64,000 bases of DNA from Allobosea sp. UNC402CLCol (GCF_000745475.1 NZ_JQJJ01000008.1:62001-126000); one strand, 5' to 3'. Positions 43,336 through 52,932 are shown, counted from the first letter of the stretch. Translations and numbers: made by a program. The notes: generated by a model not told the origin, from the letters alone.

Positions 43336-44193
43336 TCAGTCGACCGTTTCGGCTTTCTTGCTGACGGTGCGGATTCGAATGTCCCCCACGGCCGCGAAGA
43401 TGCCGTCGGCGATGCGCGAGGCGAGGCAGCGATAGCCGGCATCGACGAGATGCAGCCCATCCATGCCGACGAGTTCCTCCTCCGTGAACTGCTTCGAGCG
43501 CGACCAGCCCTTCATCATCGCATAGCGCGGGAACAAGGCGGCTCCCTGCTGCTCCGCCGTCTTCGTCAGCACGGCCCGATAATCGTCGAGTTGCGGATAG
43601 CGCTCCTCCCGAGGCAGCCAAGGCAGATCCATCAGGATCATGTCGATGCCGGCGGCGCGGGCCTTGGCGATGCCCTTGCGTAGGATCTTGGTCAGCTTTT
43701 CCGTGCCGATATCGCGGATCGCGTCGTTGACCACCGTCTGCCAGATCACGATCGAGGGCTTTTCCTCGATCACATCGGTATCCATGCGCAACAGCATGTC
43801 ATAGGCCGACTGGCCGCCCACGCCCTTGTTGAGGACGCGGACTTCGGCTCCCGGCAGGCGCCGGCGCAGTTCCGTCTGCAGAACGAAGGGGTAGCTCCTG
43901 TCCTCCGCGCTGGCGCCCGAGCCGGCCGTGGTGGAGGAGCCGAGCGCGACGACGGTGAGCCGTCCCGTCTCCTGCATCGCCTTGCGGGCCGCCGGAAGCA
44001 CCGGCTGGAACGCCTGCATCGCGCCGGCGCGGCAGCGCATATCGACGGAGGCAGGCGAAACGGGAGGAGCAGCCAGCGCGAGCGAGGTCAGCGCGAAGAG
44101 AAAGATGGCAGCCGCGCCTGTGCGCTGGATGCCACGCCGGGAGCCTTGGCAGGCTCCGCGCGCTGATCGCGACTCGTGATCGAACGGTACCAC
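43336..44193 (-). CDS. SGNH/GDSL-family hydrolase
   Basis: About 285 residues if started at GTG 44193; no ATG or ribosome site is convincing, so the start is uncertain. A hydrophobic export segment GAAAIFLFALTSLALAAP is near residues 26-43. SGNH blocks: VVALGSSTTAGSGAS (Ser), LNKGVGGQSAYDML (Gly), IVIWQTVVNDAIRD (Asn) and MDGLHLVDAGY (Asp-x-x-His). Its start overlaps the tail of the OpgC-like acyltransferase by about 105 bp in another frame. Such pairs fit an O-acyl transfer system in which the SGNH protein moves or removes acyl groups in the periplasm. Confidence 0.8.
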   Translation of the reverse strand: MVPFDHESRSARGACQGSRRGIQRTGAAAIFLFALTSLALAAPPVSPASVDMRCRAGAMQAFQPVLPAARKAMQETGRLTVVALGSSTTAGSGASAEDRSYPFVLQTELRRRLPGAEVRVLNKGVGGQSAYDMLLRMDTDVIEEKPSIVIWQTVVNDAIRDIGTEKLTKILRKGIAKARAAGIDMILMDLPWLPREERYPQLDDYRAVLTKTAEQQGAALFPRYAMMKGWSRSKQFTEEELVGMDGLHLVDAGYRCLASRIADGIFAAVGDIRIRTVSKKAETVD

Positions 44194-45392
44194 GACAGGA
44201 AAATCCCTAGCCCTGTCAAGAGTGTAACCCCACCGGCGCAGAGCAGCAACTGGACGTCCAGGGCAAAAGACGTTTCCGCCAGCACGATCTGCCCGATGAT
44301 CGCAAGTACGATACCAACGCAGAAGACATGCAGCGAGTTGCGTCCCGAGCAGGCCAGCGCCCGCCCGACGACCGAGCGTGTGAGCATGCCGCCGGCCGGC
44401 AGCCAGCGGATGACGAGCCAGGCCAGGGCTCCGAGATGGAAAAGCCGGCTCCAGGCGAGATTGGTCTTGTCGGAGCCGAGCTGAACGGAATCGAACCAGT
44501 CGTTCAGCAGGGCGACGCCCGTCGGGTTGCCCGTCGGGATCTTCACCAGCCAGGCGAAGAGGAGGAAGGCGACGGCCGCGGCATCGAGCCAGCGCAGCCG
44601 CGGCATCGTGACCCCGAGCTGCACCGAGCGGCCGAGAATGACGCCGAGCGTGAAGATCACCTGCCAGGCGAAGGGGTTGAAGAACCAATGGCCGCCGGAA
44701 TTCGGCAAATGCAGATCGAGCGCCAGCGCCACCTGCCAGATCGCCAGCGAGCAGAACAGCGTCAGCGCCGGGCTGAGGCGCACGCCGTAATAGATCGCCG
44801 GAAACAGGGCCAGCAACACGATGTAGAGCGGCAGGATGTCGAGATAGGAGGGCTGGTAGGTCAGCGTCAGCGCGCCGATCAGCGCCTCTCCCGTATCGCG
44901 GAAGAAGGGCTGGATGTTGATCGCCTCGATGTAGAGCGGGTTCTGGGTCTGCGTCACCGCAACCGCGATCACGCCGCAGACCAGGATGAACACCGCCAGA
45001 TGGGCGATGTAGAGCGTCCAGAGCCGGCCGCCGAGCTTCAGCGCCGCGATCGAGAAGCCGCGCGTTTCGATCAACCCGCCATAGGCGAAGGTCGCGGAAA
45101 CGCCGGCCAGGAGCACGAAGGCGTCGGCCGCATCGGAGAAGCCGAAATTGTTCGGCATATAGGCCGAAACCACGTTCCCCGGCATGTGGTTGATGAAGAT
45201 GATCAGCAGCGCGAGCCCGCGCACCATGTCGATCCGTGTATCGCGCCCCGCCGCACGAAGCGCTCCGCCTTCGGCTGGACGGCCGAACAGCATGAAGCGC
45301 TTGAATGACGAGTCTAGGGACACGAAAGGCAGTCCTCTGGCAGGCTCTATCGGTCGGGAAGGGAAACGCCCGCTCCGGGCGGCCGGTTCCAT
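44088..45392 (-). CDS. OpgC-domain membrane acyltransferase
   Basis: A 434-residue integral membrane protein of the OpgC/acyltransferase-3 clan. DTRIDMVRGLALLIIFINHMPGN carries the conserved His after the first helix, and FSDAADAFVLLAGVSATFAYG is the OpgC signature. About ten helices follow, and a short soluble C-tail ends the protein. OpgC succinylates periplasmic glucans in other bacteria. The start is uncertain: MLFGRPAEGG 33 codons in is an alternative. It overlaps the SGNH hydrolase gene, and a Pho-box-like direct repeat lies upstream. Confidence 0.85.
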   Translation of the reverse strand: MEPAARSGRFPSRPIEPARGLPFVSLDSSFKRFMLFGRPAEGGALRAAGRDTRIDMVRGLALLIIFINHMPGNVVSAYMPNNFGFSDAADAFVLLAGVSATFAYGGLIETRGFSIAALKLGGRLWTLYIAHLAVFILVCGVIAVAVTQTQNPLYIEAINIQPFFRDTGEALIGALTLTYQPSYLDILPLYIVLLALFPAIYYGVRLSPALTLFCSLAIWQVALALDLHLPNSGGHWFFNPFAWQVIFTLGVILGRSVQLGVTMPRLRWLDAAAVAFLLFAWLVKIPTGNPTGVALLNDWFDSVQLGSDKTNLAWSRLFHLGALAWLVIRWLPAGGMLTRSVVGRALACSGRNSLHVFCVGIVLAIIGQIVLAETSFALDVQLLLCAGGVTLLTGLGIFLSWYRSITSRDQRAEPAKAPGVASSAQARLPSFSSR

Positions 45393-45764
45393 CCCACCGA
45401 CGGGAAGATGAACGTCATCTGCAGAATCCGTTCATCTGCCGTTCATATAACTCGGCATGCCGGGCGTCACGCGGCGCAATGTCACAACCCCGTGTGAAGC
45501 AGGCGGCCGCAGGAAATTGCATCTCTGCGGCTGGAACATGGCGATCGAGAAACTTTGAGGATCGCGTGGCGCATCGGCCAGAAAAGCGGAATGCGATTTT
45601 CGGAGAAAGACGCAGCAAAAACAAAAGCCTACAGCATCGGACTGAATACGATGCCGTAGGTCACCGCACGCCCTGCCGGGCGCAATCGCAGCAATCACGG
45701 CTGCGTTGTCGCGCGGGATCTTTCCGAAAGGCGGATCCGGCTTTCGGTCCGCTGCTATGGCGCC
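45393..45764. other. Gene-free stretch upstream of OpgC-like gene
   Basis: About 370 bp with no supported gene. It holds the 11-bp direct repeat described separately and otherwise unremarkable sequence between two minus-strand units. Confidence 0.5.
45429..45446 (-). promoter_or_regulatory. Pho-box-like direct repeat
   Basis: CGTTCAT occurs at 45429-45435 and again at 45440-45446, an exact 11-bp period (7+4) as in OmpR/PhoB-type sites; each half matches 5 of 7 bases of the Pho-box CTGTCAT. It lies 37 bp upstream of the OpgC-like gene. Confidence 0.35.
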
Positions 45765-46376
45765 TCAATAAGGCGGTTCGGCATAGACCGGCTTGCCGTC
45801 GATCAGGAGCCGCTTGATCGCGGCTTGCCCCGAGGCCGAGACGGCGGCGACGACCTCGACGCGGGCCTTGTCGGTCGTCTCGATCGCCCTGCCCTCGCCC
45901 TGCGGCACGAAATAGCTCTCGATGCCATAGGCGATGCGCAGCCGCCGGCGGTCGCCGGAGCAGTCGAACTCCCCGGCATCGTTCAGCGCGCAGGCGCTCG
46001 TCGAGGTCACGCGGCCGGCGATCACAACCGTGTCACCGCTGGCCGCGGGCCGGTCGCGCGATACGCCGGCGGCACGCGCGAAGCCCTCGCCGTCACGCCT
46101 GAGCGTGACATAGACGGTCTCGCCGCGCGTGTAGTCGCCGTCCTTGCCGGTGTCGACCACGCTAATCGGATAGGCGAGGACCACATAGTCGCCCCGGAAC
46201 AGGTCGCGCGGATCGACCGGCACGGTGCGCAGGCGGATTTCCGTTCCGCTGCTCAGGATGCTGGCCCGCTGCTGCACCAGCGCAAGCAGCCCGAGCGCCA
46301 GCAGCAGCGCGGTCGCCACGGCCCGCCAGAGCAGCGGCACCCTTGCGGCAATCGCATCGACGGAGAGCGCACGCAT
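45765..46376 (-). CDS. GDYXXLXY-domain protein
   Basis: A 203-residue protein with an N-terminal membrane helix (AVATALLLALGLLALVQ) and then RTVPVDPRDLFRGDYVVLAYPIS, the GDYxxLxY signature that names the family. The ATG at 46376 overlaps the stop of the DUF2157 gene by one base (TGATG), a pairing that is common for this family. A periplasmic role is likely; function unknown. Confidence 0.85.
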   Translation of the reverse strand: MRALSVDAIAARVPLLWRAVATALLLALGLLALVQQRASILSSGTEIRLRTVPVDPRDLFRGDYVVLAYPISVVDTGKDGDYTRGETVYVTLRRDGEGFARAAGVSRDRPAASGDTVVIAGRVTSTSACALNDAGEFDCSGDRRRLRIAYGIESYFVPQGEGRAIETTDKARVEVVAAVSASGQAAIKRLLIDGKPVYAEPPY

Positions 46377-47665
46377 CACGCGGCCTCCCCGGTCGGGCCG
46401 TTGAGCCTGGCGAACAACCGCCGCGCGCCCCAGGCTGTGACGAGCAGCGCGGCGCCGGCCAACAGGAAGAACAGCGATTGGTCGAGTAGCGTGCCGATGG
46501 TCTGCCAGAGCAGGATCAGGATGGCGACGCCGAACAGGATCGAGCCCGCCGTCAGAATCCGCCGGATGCCACCGGCCGCGCCAGCGATGACCAGCGCCGT
46601 CGCCGCCAGGAGCACGAGGCTTGCCACCGCGATCTTGCCGGGCATGCCGGAGACGCGGTCGCTCCAGAACAGCACCGGCACCAGAAGCGCCAGCAGCAGC
46701 CCCACCGCCAGCGGCCAGGCGAAGCGCCGCTCGCGCGCGATCGCACCCAGCAGGATGCTCAACGGAACGGCCACGGCATAGGCGTAGAACACGAACAGGA
46801 AGGCGTGCCCCGCCCGCGCCTCACTCGCATCGAGAATGCGGGCCAATTCGCTATTGAGCACGATAACGAGGCCGATCAGCCCCCAGGGCAGGCAGGCCGT
46901 CAGAAGCGCCGGCCCGCCCCGGTCGAGCGCAAGGGCGCCCAGGGCGACGAAGGCGACGGAGATCGCAAGCCCATAGGCCAGCAGGCCATAATCGAAGGAG
47001 TTCAGGAGCCACTGTCCCGGCGCCATGCCGAGCCAGAAGGCCGCTGCGAGCACGGCAAGGTGGTGCACCAGCCGGTTACCGCGGGAGAGCGCGATCCACA
47101 GCGCCGGCAGGTAGAGCGCGAAGAAGCCGTAATGCATCCCGCTGGCCGCTTCGTCCCAGCGCCCGCCGCTCCAGGCGCAGAGCGCGACGAAGGCGATCGC
47201 CAGCGCCCCGTTCGAGCGCATCAGGAAGGCCGCGACCAAGGCGCCGAGCGCGACCAGCATCGCGCCGCCCGGCCAGTCCGCCGGCAGATGATACATCTGC
47301 CCGACGAGCGCGAGCCCGGCGCCGAAGATCAGCACGCCGCAGGTCGTCGCGGCATCGGCCCCGCCGGTCGAGCCGGCCTTCTGCAGGCGATAGGCGACGG
47401 CGAAGGCGACCGCGATGCCGGCAAGGATCATGGCGAGCTTGACGAGGCGCGGAATCGCCTCCCAGTTCGCCGCGACGAAGGCGGCGACGGAGGAGGCGAT
47501 CAGCAGCCCACCGAACAGCCCAAGCAGGGCCGGCAGGCGGAAGCCTGCATGTTCGCGGGCGACGTCGCGCCTGATGGCACTGGCGCCGTCGGGCGTGATC
47601 CAGCCTTCGTGAGCCCAGCGGATCAGGTCGGCTTCGAGTCGTTTGCGGTAGGAACCGGTCAGCAT
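46376..47665 (-). CDS. DUF2157 multi-span membrane protein
   Basis: A 429-residue membrane protein. The N-terminal cytoplasmic helical segment (YRKRLEADLIRWAHEGWITPDGASAIRRDV) is the DUF2157 domain, followed by about a dozen hydrophobic helices. It forms a two-gene unit with the GDYxxLxY protein. The function of this pair is not known. Confidence 0.83.
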   Translation of the reverse strand: MLTGSYRKRLEADLIRWAHEGWITPDGASAIRRDVAREHAGFRLPALLGLFGGLLIASSVAAFVAANWEAIPRLVKLAMILAGIAVAFAVAYRLQKAGSTGGADAATTCGVLIFGAGLALVGQMYHLPADWPGGAMLVALGALVAAFLMRSNGALAIAFVALCAWSGGRWDEAASGMHYGFFALYLPALWIALSRGNRLVHHLAVLAAAFWLGMAPGQWLLNSFDYGLLAYGLAISVAFVALGALALDRGGPALLTACLPWGLIGLVIVLNSELARILDASEARAGHAFLFVFYAYAVAVPLSILLGAIARERRFAWPLAVGLLLALLVPVLFWSDRVSGMPGKIAVASLVLLAATALVIAGAAGGIRRILTAGSILFGVAILILLWQTIGTLLDQSLFFLLAGAALLVTAWGARRLFARLNGPTGEAA

Positions 47666-47738
47666 TGCCTGCTATCTGCCATGAGCCCGCAGGCTTTTAC
47701 CAGAGGCGGCCATAGCAAGCCGTCATTTCTCCGGGATC

Positions 47739-47834
47739 GTCATTCTCGGGCGAAGCAAAGCTTCGACCCGAGAATCCCGTGCAGGATGAGACGCCCTTCC
47801 GCCCCGAGATGCCCGGGTCAAGCCCGAGCATGAC
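47739..47834. repeat. REP-like palindromic element, long copy
   Basis: Two palindromic units in tandem: GTCATTCTCGGGCGAAGC with GCTTCGACCCGAGAATCCCG, then GCCCGGGTCAAGCCCGAGC with TGAC. The same family occurs at 41004 and 52408. It sits between DUF2157 and the thrS stop. Confidence 0.75.
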
Positions 47835-47843
47835 GAGAATGCC

Positions 47844-49841
47844 TCAGGCCGCCCGCGCTTTTTGCCTGCGCACCAGATCCGGCGCCAGCGCTTCCTGCGT
47901 CAAGACGGCGATCGCCTCCGACAATGGCATCACCGTCTGCGCCTGGCTGCCGAGGCGGCGGAGCGTCACGGTCTTCTCCTCCGCCTCGCGCTTGCCCACG
48001 GCGATGATGACCGGGACCTTGGCGAGCGAATGCTCGCGCACCTTGTACGAGATCTTCTCGTTGCGCAGGTCGGCGCGGGCGCGCAGGCCCTCGCCCAGCA
48101 AGGCCATCGTCACCTCCTCGGCATAACCGTCGGCATCCGAGGTGATCGGCGCGACGATAACCTGTTCGGGCGCCAGCCAGAGCGGGAAATGCCCGGCATG
48201 GTGCTCGATCAGGATGCCGGTGAAGCGCTCCAGCGAGCCGCAAATGGCGCGGTGGACCATCACCGGCTGCTTCTTCTCGCCATCGGCACCGATATAGAAG
48301 GCGCCGAACCGCTCCGGCAGGTTGAAGTCGACCTGCGTCGTGCCGCATTGCCAGTCGCGGCCGATGGCGTCGCGCAGCACATACTCGAATTTCGGCCCGT
48401 AGAAGGCGCCCTCGCCCGGATTGATCTCGGTCTTGATCCGGTTGCCGGACTGCTCCGCGATCCGTTCGAGCACCTTGCCCATCACCTCTTCGGCATGGTC
48501 CCAGACCGCATCGGAGCCGACGCGCTTCTCGGGCCGCGTCGAGAGCTTGATGACGAGATCGTCGGTGAAACCGAAATCCTCATAGACCGAGAGGATCAGG
48601 TCGTTGATCTTCAGGCATTCGGCGGCGAGCTGATCCTCCGTGCAGAAGATATGCGCATCGTCCTGCGTGAAGCCGCGCACGCGCATCAGCCCGTGCAGCG
48701 CGCCCGACGGCTCGTAGCGATGCACCGCCCCGAACTCGGCCAGCCGGATCGGCAGGTCGCGATAGCTCTTCAGCCCATGCTTGAAGATCTGGACATGGCC
48801 GGGGCAGTTCATCGGCTTCAGCGCGAAGACCTTGTGGTCGCGCTCCTTGTCGTCCGGATTCTCGAAGGCCGAGGCCGATTTCACCGCGAACATGTTGTCC
48901 TGGTACCAGCCCCAATGGCCCGAGGTCTCCCAGAGCGACTTGTCGAGGATCTGCGGCGCATTCACCTCTTCATAGTCGGCGGCGAGGCGCCGGCGCATAT
49001 AGGCGATGATCTCCTGGAACATCCGCCAGCCCTTGGAGTGCCAGAACACGACGCCCGGCCCCTCCTCCTGGAAATGGAACAGGTCCATCTCCCGGCCGAG
49101 CTTGCGGTGGTCGCGCTTCTCCGCCTCCTCGAGCTGCTTGAGATAGGCGTCGAGCTCCTCCTGCTTGGCGAAGGCGGTGCCGTAGATGCGCGTCAGCATC
49201 GCGTTGTTCGAGTCGCCGCGCCAATAGGCGCCGGCCACCTTCATCAGCTTGAAGGCATTGCCGACCTTGCCGACCGAGGTCATGTGCGGGCCGCGGCAGA
49301 GATCGATCCAGTCGCCCTGCGCGTACATCTTGAGCGTCTGGTCGGCGGGGATCGCATCGACCAGCTCGACCTTGTAGGCCTCGCCCTTGTTGGCGAAGAA
49401 ATCCTTGGCCTTGTCGCGGCTCCAGACTTCCTTGGTGAAGGGTTTGTCGCGCGCGATGATCTCGCGCATCTTCTTCTCGATCGCCGGGAAGTCCTCAGGC
49501 GTGAAGGGCTCGTTGCGGGCGAAGTCGTAGAAGAACCCGTTCTCGATCACGGGGCCGATCGTCACCTGCGTGCCGGGAAAGAGCTCCTGCACGGCTTCGG
49601 CGAGGACGTGGGCGGTATCGTGCCGGATCAGCTCCAGCGAACGCGGGTCTTCCCGGTTCAGGAACTCGATCCTGGCGTCGCGCTCGATCGGGTCGGCGAG
49701 GTCGACGACCGTGCCGTCGAGCGCCATGGCGACGGTGCGCTTCAGGAGGGAGGGGGAAATGCCCTTGGCGATCTCGACCCCGGTGATGCCGGAGGGGAAC
49801 TCGCGCTTGGCGCCGTCGGGAAATGTCAGGGAGATCGTCAT
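47844..49841 (-). CDS. thrS: Threonyl-tRNA synthetase
   Basis: A 665-residue class II synthetase of full bacterial length. The TGS domain covers about residues 1-62, the editing domain has the [10 protein letters not shown] zinc-like motif and [10 protein letters not shown], and the catalytic core has motif 2-type [28 protein letters not shown] and motif 3 with LEHH-equivalent [24 protein letters not shown]. Core zinc ligands include the Cys of [10 protein letters not shown]. The anticodon-binding domain is C-terminal (about 560-655). It charges tRNA-Thr, one of which is encoded at 33.2 kb. Confidence 0.97.
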   Translation of the reverse strand: MTISLTFPDGAKREFPSGITGVEIAKGISPSLLKRTVAMALDGTVVDLADPIERDARIEFLNREDPRSLELIRHDTAHVLAEAVQELFPGTQVTIGPVIENGFFYDFARNEPFTPEDFPAIEKKMREIIARDKPFTKEVWSRDKAKDFFANKGEAYKVELVDAIPADQTLKMYAQGDWIDLCRGPHMTSVGKVGNAFKLMKVAGAYWRGDSNNAMLTRIYGTAFAKQEELDAYLKQLEEAEKRDHRKLGREMDLFHFQEEGPGVVFWHSKGWRMFQEIIAYMRRRLAADYEEVNAPQILDKSLWETSGHWGWYQDNMFAVKSASAFENPDDKERDHKVFALKPMNCPGHVQIFKHGLKSYRDLPIRLAEFGAVHRYEPSGALHGLMRVRGFTQDDAHIFCTEDQLAAECLKINDLILSVYEDFGFTDDLVIKLSTRPEKRVGSDAVWDHAEEVMGKVLERIAEQSGNRIKTEINPGEGAFYGPKFEYVLRDAIGRDWQCGTTQVDFNLPERFGAFYIGADGEKKQPVMVHRAICGSLERFTGILIEHHAGHFPLWLAPEQVIVAPITSDADGYAEEVTMALLGEGLRARADLRNEKISYKVREHSLAKVPVIIAVGKREAEEKTVTLRRLGSQAQTVMPLSEAIAVLTQEALAPDLVRRQKARAA

Positions 49842-49906
49842 CGATCGCGCTCCTGCTCACTCGGGGATACGAACCCCGTAAGTCAGACCGGCTACGAATG
49901 TGAGAT

Positions 49907-50323
49907 TTACGTTCCGTCGCCCGCAGCCGGATCGGCGCCGGAATCGATAGCCGCCGGCACGTTCGTCCCGCGCCAGCGGCCATAGGACCACGGCCTATAC
50001 CAGGACGAGCGCGGCGGCAATTCCTCGCAGACCATATCGATGCCGCTGGTGCCGTAAGGGTTGCAGCGGCAGATGCGCGCGAACCCGATCCAGCCGCCGC
50101 GCCACAGGCCGAAACGCTGGATCGCCTCGTCGGTATAGGCCGAGCAGCTCGGCCAATGCCGGCAATGGCGGCCGACCAGCATCGAAAAGCTGAGCTGATA
50201 GCCGCGAATCGCGATATGTGCAGCCTTACGCGGCCAATAGATGACCTTGTGCAACAGCGAACATCTTTGTTTAACAAAAAGACGCTGAAATAGCTCGTCT
50301 GCTTCGTTTTGCCGATCCGCCAC
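49907..50323 (-). CDS. yidD: Membrane protein insertion efficiency factor YidD
   Basis: A 138-residue protein with a GTG start. The YidD core is LSFSMLVGRHCRHWPSCSAYTDEAIQRFGLWRGGWIGFARICRCNPYGTSGIDMV, with the conserved three Cys (CRHWPSCS, CRC) and an amphipathic N-terminal segment that associates with the inner membrane. The C-terminal 30 residues (PAAIDSGADPAAGDG) are a low-complexity extension. It normally aids YidC-dependent membrane insertion. Confidence 0.9.
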   Translation of the reverse strand: MADRQNEADELFQRLFVKQRCSLLHKVIYWPRKAAHIAIRGYQLSFSMLVGRHCRHWPSCSAYTDEAIQRFGLWRGGWIGFARICRCNPYGTSGIDMVCEELPPRSSWYRPWSYGRWRGTNVPAAIDSGADPAAGDGT

Positions 50324-50354
50324 CAGAACCGCTTTCCTTGATCGATTTCATAAC

Positions 50355-51086
50355 ATGATGCGCGCCAAACATTTTCGCCATGCCCTGGCCGGTTGCGGCC
50401 TCCTTCTCGGTCTTGGCCTCGCCACGGCCGCCGATGCTCAGCAGCGCGCCTATCTGCTCTGGCTCGACGGCGCCAAGATCGACATCGCCAAGATCGCCGG
50501 CCTGCCGCCGGCCCAGAACTCGCCTGAGGCGAAGGCCGAATTCGAGCATGTGCTGGAGATCTCGCAGGCCCGCACGCCCGAGCGCGAGAAGGCCGCCATC
50601 GCCGACCAGCGCCAGGCGCTGGTCAACTTCCTCGACGGCATCGACAACAGCTATGTCGACAACACCCATCGCGAGGTCCGGCTGCTGTTCCGCGAGGCGC
50701 AGATCGAGCTTTCGATCCTGCTGAAGAGCATCCATCGCCTGACCAGCCGGCCGCGCCCCTTCAGCGTCTGGAACAAGGTCCGCATCAAGCCCTGCCCGGG
50801 CGGCCGGCCGGAAGGCACCTCCTTCCCCTCGGCACATGCGGCCACCGCCGCCCTCTATGCCGAACTGCTCAAGACCGCCGTCCCCGAACTTGGCGAGAAG
50901 CTGGAGGAACGGGTCAAGAGCTATGGCGAAAGCCGTCTCGTCTGCGGCTTCCATTACGAGAGCGACCTCGTCGCCGGCGACAAGGTCGGCCGCGCCGTCG
51001 CCAAGGCCCTGCTGGCCGACCGTGCCTTCAAGGCCCGCTTCGACGAGACGGTGCCGGAAATCCGCGTGGCGCTCGGCCTGAAGTAA
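50355..51086 (+). CDS. PAP2-type (class A acid) phosphatase
   Basis: A 243-residue exported phosphatase with a signal peptide (residues 1-28, ATAADAQ). The three-part PAP2 site is present: SIHRLTSRPRP, then FPSAHA (the PSGH motif with Ala replaced at Gly, as in class A acid phosphatases), and SRLVCGFHYESDLVAGD (SRxxxxxHxxxD). It should remove phosphate from periplasmic monoesters. It is divergent from yidD. Confidence 0.9.
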   Translation: MMRAKHFRHALAGCGLLLGLGLATAADAQQRAYLLWLDGAKIDIAKIAGLPPAQNSPEAKAEFEHVLEISQARTPEREKAAIADQRQALVNFLDGIDNSYVDNTHREVRLLFREAQIELSILLKSIHRLTSRPRPFSVWNKVRIKPCPGGRPEGTSFPSAHAATAALYAELLKTAVPELGEKLEERVKSYGESRLVCGFHYESDLVAGDKVGRAVAKALLADRAFKARFDETVPEIRVALGLK

Positions 51087-51533
51087 TCAGGCTGCCGCGT
51101 CTTTGCGCTTCACCTCGATCTGGTCGATGGCGTCGACCACCGCATCGAAGGTCAGCATGGTCGAGGCGTGCCGGGCCTTGTAGTCGCGCACCGGAACGAG
51201 CACGGCGAGATCAGACCATTTGCCCTCCGGCGGCTCGGCATTCTCCTTGAGGATCGCCCGTGCCTGCTCCCGGACCCGGCGCAGCTCGTCTGCCGTCGAA
51301 CCGACGACATGGCGGGCCATGATCGAGGACGACGCCTGCCCGAGTGCGCAGGCCTTGACCTCATGGCCGAAGCCGGTGACGACGTCGCCTTCCATGGTGA
51401 CATCGACTGTCACTGTCGAGCCGCATAGCTTCGAATGGGCCCTGGCGGTGGCATCGGGAGATGGCAGCCGCTCGAGCAGGGGGATGTTGGCGGCAAGCGC
51501 GAGAATGCGCTTGTTGTAGACTTCGTCCAGCAT
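51087..51533 (-). CDS. Iron-sulfur cluster scaffold, NifU/SufU-like
   Basis: A 148-residue IscU/SufU-type protein. DEVYNKRILALAANIP opens it; cysteine positions are KLCGSTVTVDV and VKACALGQASSSIM. The third Cys of classic scaffolds (HxxC near the C-terminus) seems replaced by KARHASTMLTFDAVVDAI, so it may be an assembly-assisting variant. No suf or isc genes are adjacent. It converges with the PAP2 phosphatase without a gap. Confidence 0.85.
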   Translation of the reverse strand: MLDEVYNKRILALAANIPLLERLPSPDATARAHSKLCGSTVTVDVTMEGDVVTGFGHEVKACALGQASSSIMARHVVGSTADELRRVREQARAILKENAEPPEGKWSDLAVLVPVRDYKARHASTMLTFDAVVDAIDQIEVKRKDAAA

Positions 51534-51717
51534 GGCTCAATCTCTCGCGGGTCTGGAAGGGCCCGCACCGGGACACAATATAGGGTTGATCCGCCGCGAA
51601 CGGGAGGGCATTGGAGCCTCACCGCCCGCAGCGGGGGAACTTGTCGCAACGGCCTCGCGGCCCGCGGCCGCAAGGCCTGGATCGCGCGGCGCCATTTGAT
51701 CCAACGGGAGGCACCAC

Positions 51718-52362
51718 ATGATCCCTGTGGTTAAGTCCTTGTCCGTCGAGCGGGCCGTCACCCCCTCCGCAGACAAGTTTCTGGTCGGCAAGCCGACGCA
51801 GGAGGAAGCGGAGGCCGCTGTCCGCACGCTCATTCTCTGGGCCGGCGACGATCCGTCGCGCGAGGGGCTGGCCGAGACCCCGCAGCGCGTCGCCAAGGCC
51901 TATAAGGAATTATACAAGGGCTATGGCGAGGATCCTCACGCGATCCTCGACCGTGTCTTCGAGGAGGTCGACGGCTACCAGGACATGGTCCTCGTACGCG
52001 ACATACCGTTCTATTCGCATTGCGAGCACCACATGGTGCCCTTCGTCGGCAAGGCGCATATCGGCTACTACCCCTCGCAGGGCGTCGTCGGGTTGTCGAA
52101 GCTCGCCCGCGTCGTGGATCTCTATGCGCGCCGCCTGCAGACGCAGGAGGCGATGACCGCCCAGATCGCCGACGTCATCGAGGAAGCGCTGAAGCCGCGC
52201 GGCATCGCCGTGCTCATCGAGGCCGAGCATATGTGCATGTCGATGCGCGGCGTGCAGAAGCAGGGCTCCTCGACGATGACGACGCAGTATCGCGGCCTCT
52301 TCCGCGACGACCCGGCCGAGCAGGTGCGCTTCTTCACCATGGTGAAGTCGGCGGGGCTGTAG
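51718..52362 (+). CDS. folE: GTP cyclohydrolase I
   Basis: A 214-residue type IA enzyme with a GGAGG site. Catalytic and zinc residues are in [22 protein letters not shown] and the later [23 protein letters not shown] (zinc Cys of SHCEHH and MCM, catalytic His). [20 protein letters not shown] forms the N-terminal helix pair. It converts GTP to dihydroneopterin triphosphate, the first step of folate synthesis. hisI follows beyond a REP element. Confidence 0.97.
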   Translation: MIPVVKSLSVERAVTPSADKFLVGKPTQEEAEAAVRTLILWAGDDPSREGLAETPQRVAKAYKELYKGYGEDPHAILDRVFEEVDGYQDMVLVRDIPFYSHCEHHMVPFVGKAHIGYYPSQGVVGLSKLARVVDLYARRLQTQEAMTAQIADVIEEALKPRGIAVLIEAEHMCMSMRGVQKQGSSTMTTQYRGLFRDDPAEQVRFFTMVKSAGL

Positions 52363-52407
52363 GCGCGGCCCCTCCCGCGAGACAGGGCATTCGCCCCTGA
52401 ACCCCAT

Positions 52408-52483
52408 GTCATGCTCGGGCTTGACCCGAGCATCTCTCCCCGGAGATTCCCGGGTCTACGCTTCGCTTCGCCCGAGAATGACG
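52408..52483. repeat. REP-like palindromic element
   Basis: GTCATGCTCGGGCTTGACCC through CGCTTCGCCCGAGAATGACG, the same family as 41004-41033 and 47739-47834 but in reverse orientation relative to the 47.7-kb copy, between folE and hisI. Confidence 0.75.
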
Positions 52484-52527
52484 GCGGGGTTCCACGTCAT
52501 AAGACGATCTCTCCCATCGGAGTCGCC

Positions 52528-52932
52528 ATGAGCCTCTTCCCTGCCCCGGCCGACAAGCACGCCCTCGAGGAGGGGACGGTGCTGAGCCCGCGCTTCGACG
52601 CGAACGGCCTCGTCACCTGCGTCACGACGGACGCCAAGACCGGCGAATTGCTCATGGTCGCGCATATGAATGCCGAAGCGCTCGCGCGTTCGATCGAGAC
52701 CGGCGAGGCCTGGTACTGGTCGCGCTCGCGCAACGAACTCTGGCACAAGGGCGCGACCTCCGGCCAGATCCAGACCATCGTCGAGATGCGCGTCGACTGC
52801 GACCAGGACGCGATCTGGCTCAAGGTGAACGTCGCGGGCGACGGCGGCTGCTGCCATACCGGCCGCCATTCCTGCTTCTATCGCGCGCAGCCGCTGCGGG
52901 CCGAGGCCGGCGGGCCGCTCCTCTTCGCGTGA
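52528..52932 (+). CDS. hisI: Phosphoribosyl-AMP cyclohydrolase
   Basis: A 134-residue stand-alone HisI; start [11 protein letters not shown] is preferred over upstream in-frame codons that lie in the REP region. [49 protein letters not shown], the Mg-binding DCDQDAIW and the zinc motif [16 protein letters not shown] are present. It opens the purine ring of phosphoribosyl-AMP in histidine synthesis. HisE is not fused, as usual in alphaproteobacteria. Confidence 0.96.
   Translation: MSLFPAPADKHALEEGTVLSPRFDANGLVTCVTTDAKTGELLMVAHMNAEALARSIETGEAWYWSRSRNELWHKGATSGQIQTIVEMRVDCDQDAIWLKVNVAGDGGCCHTGRHSCFYRAQPLRAEAGGPLLFA

Noticed and set aside
47862..49985. A 707-codon open frame antisense to thrS
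   Set aside because: It is the complementary shadow of a GC-rich gene: Asp/His/Leu/Arg-rich, without any family motif, covering the complete thrS frame.
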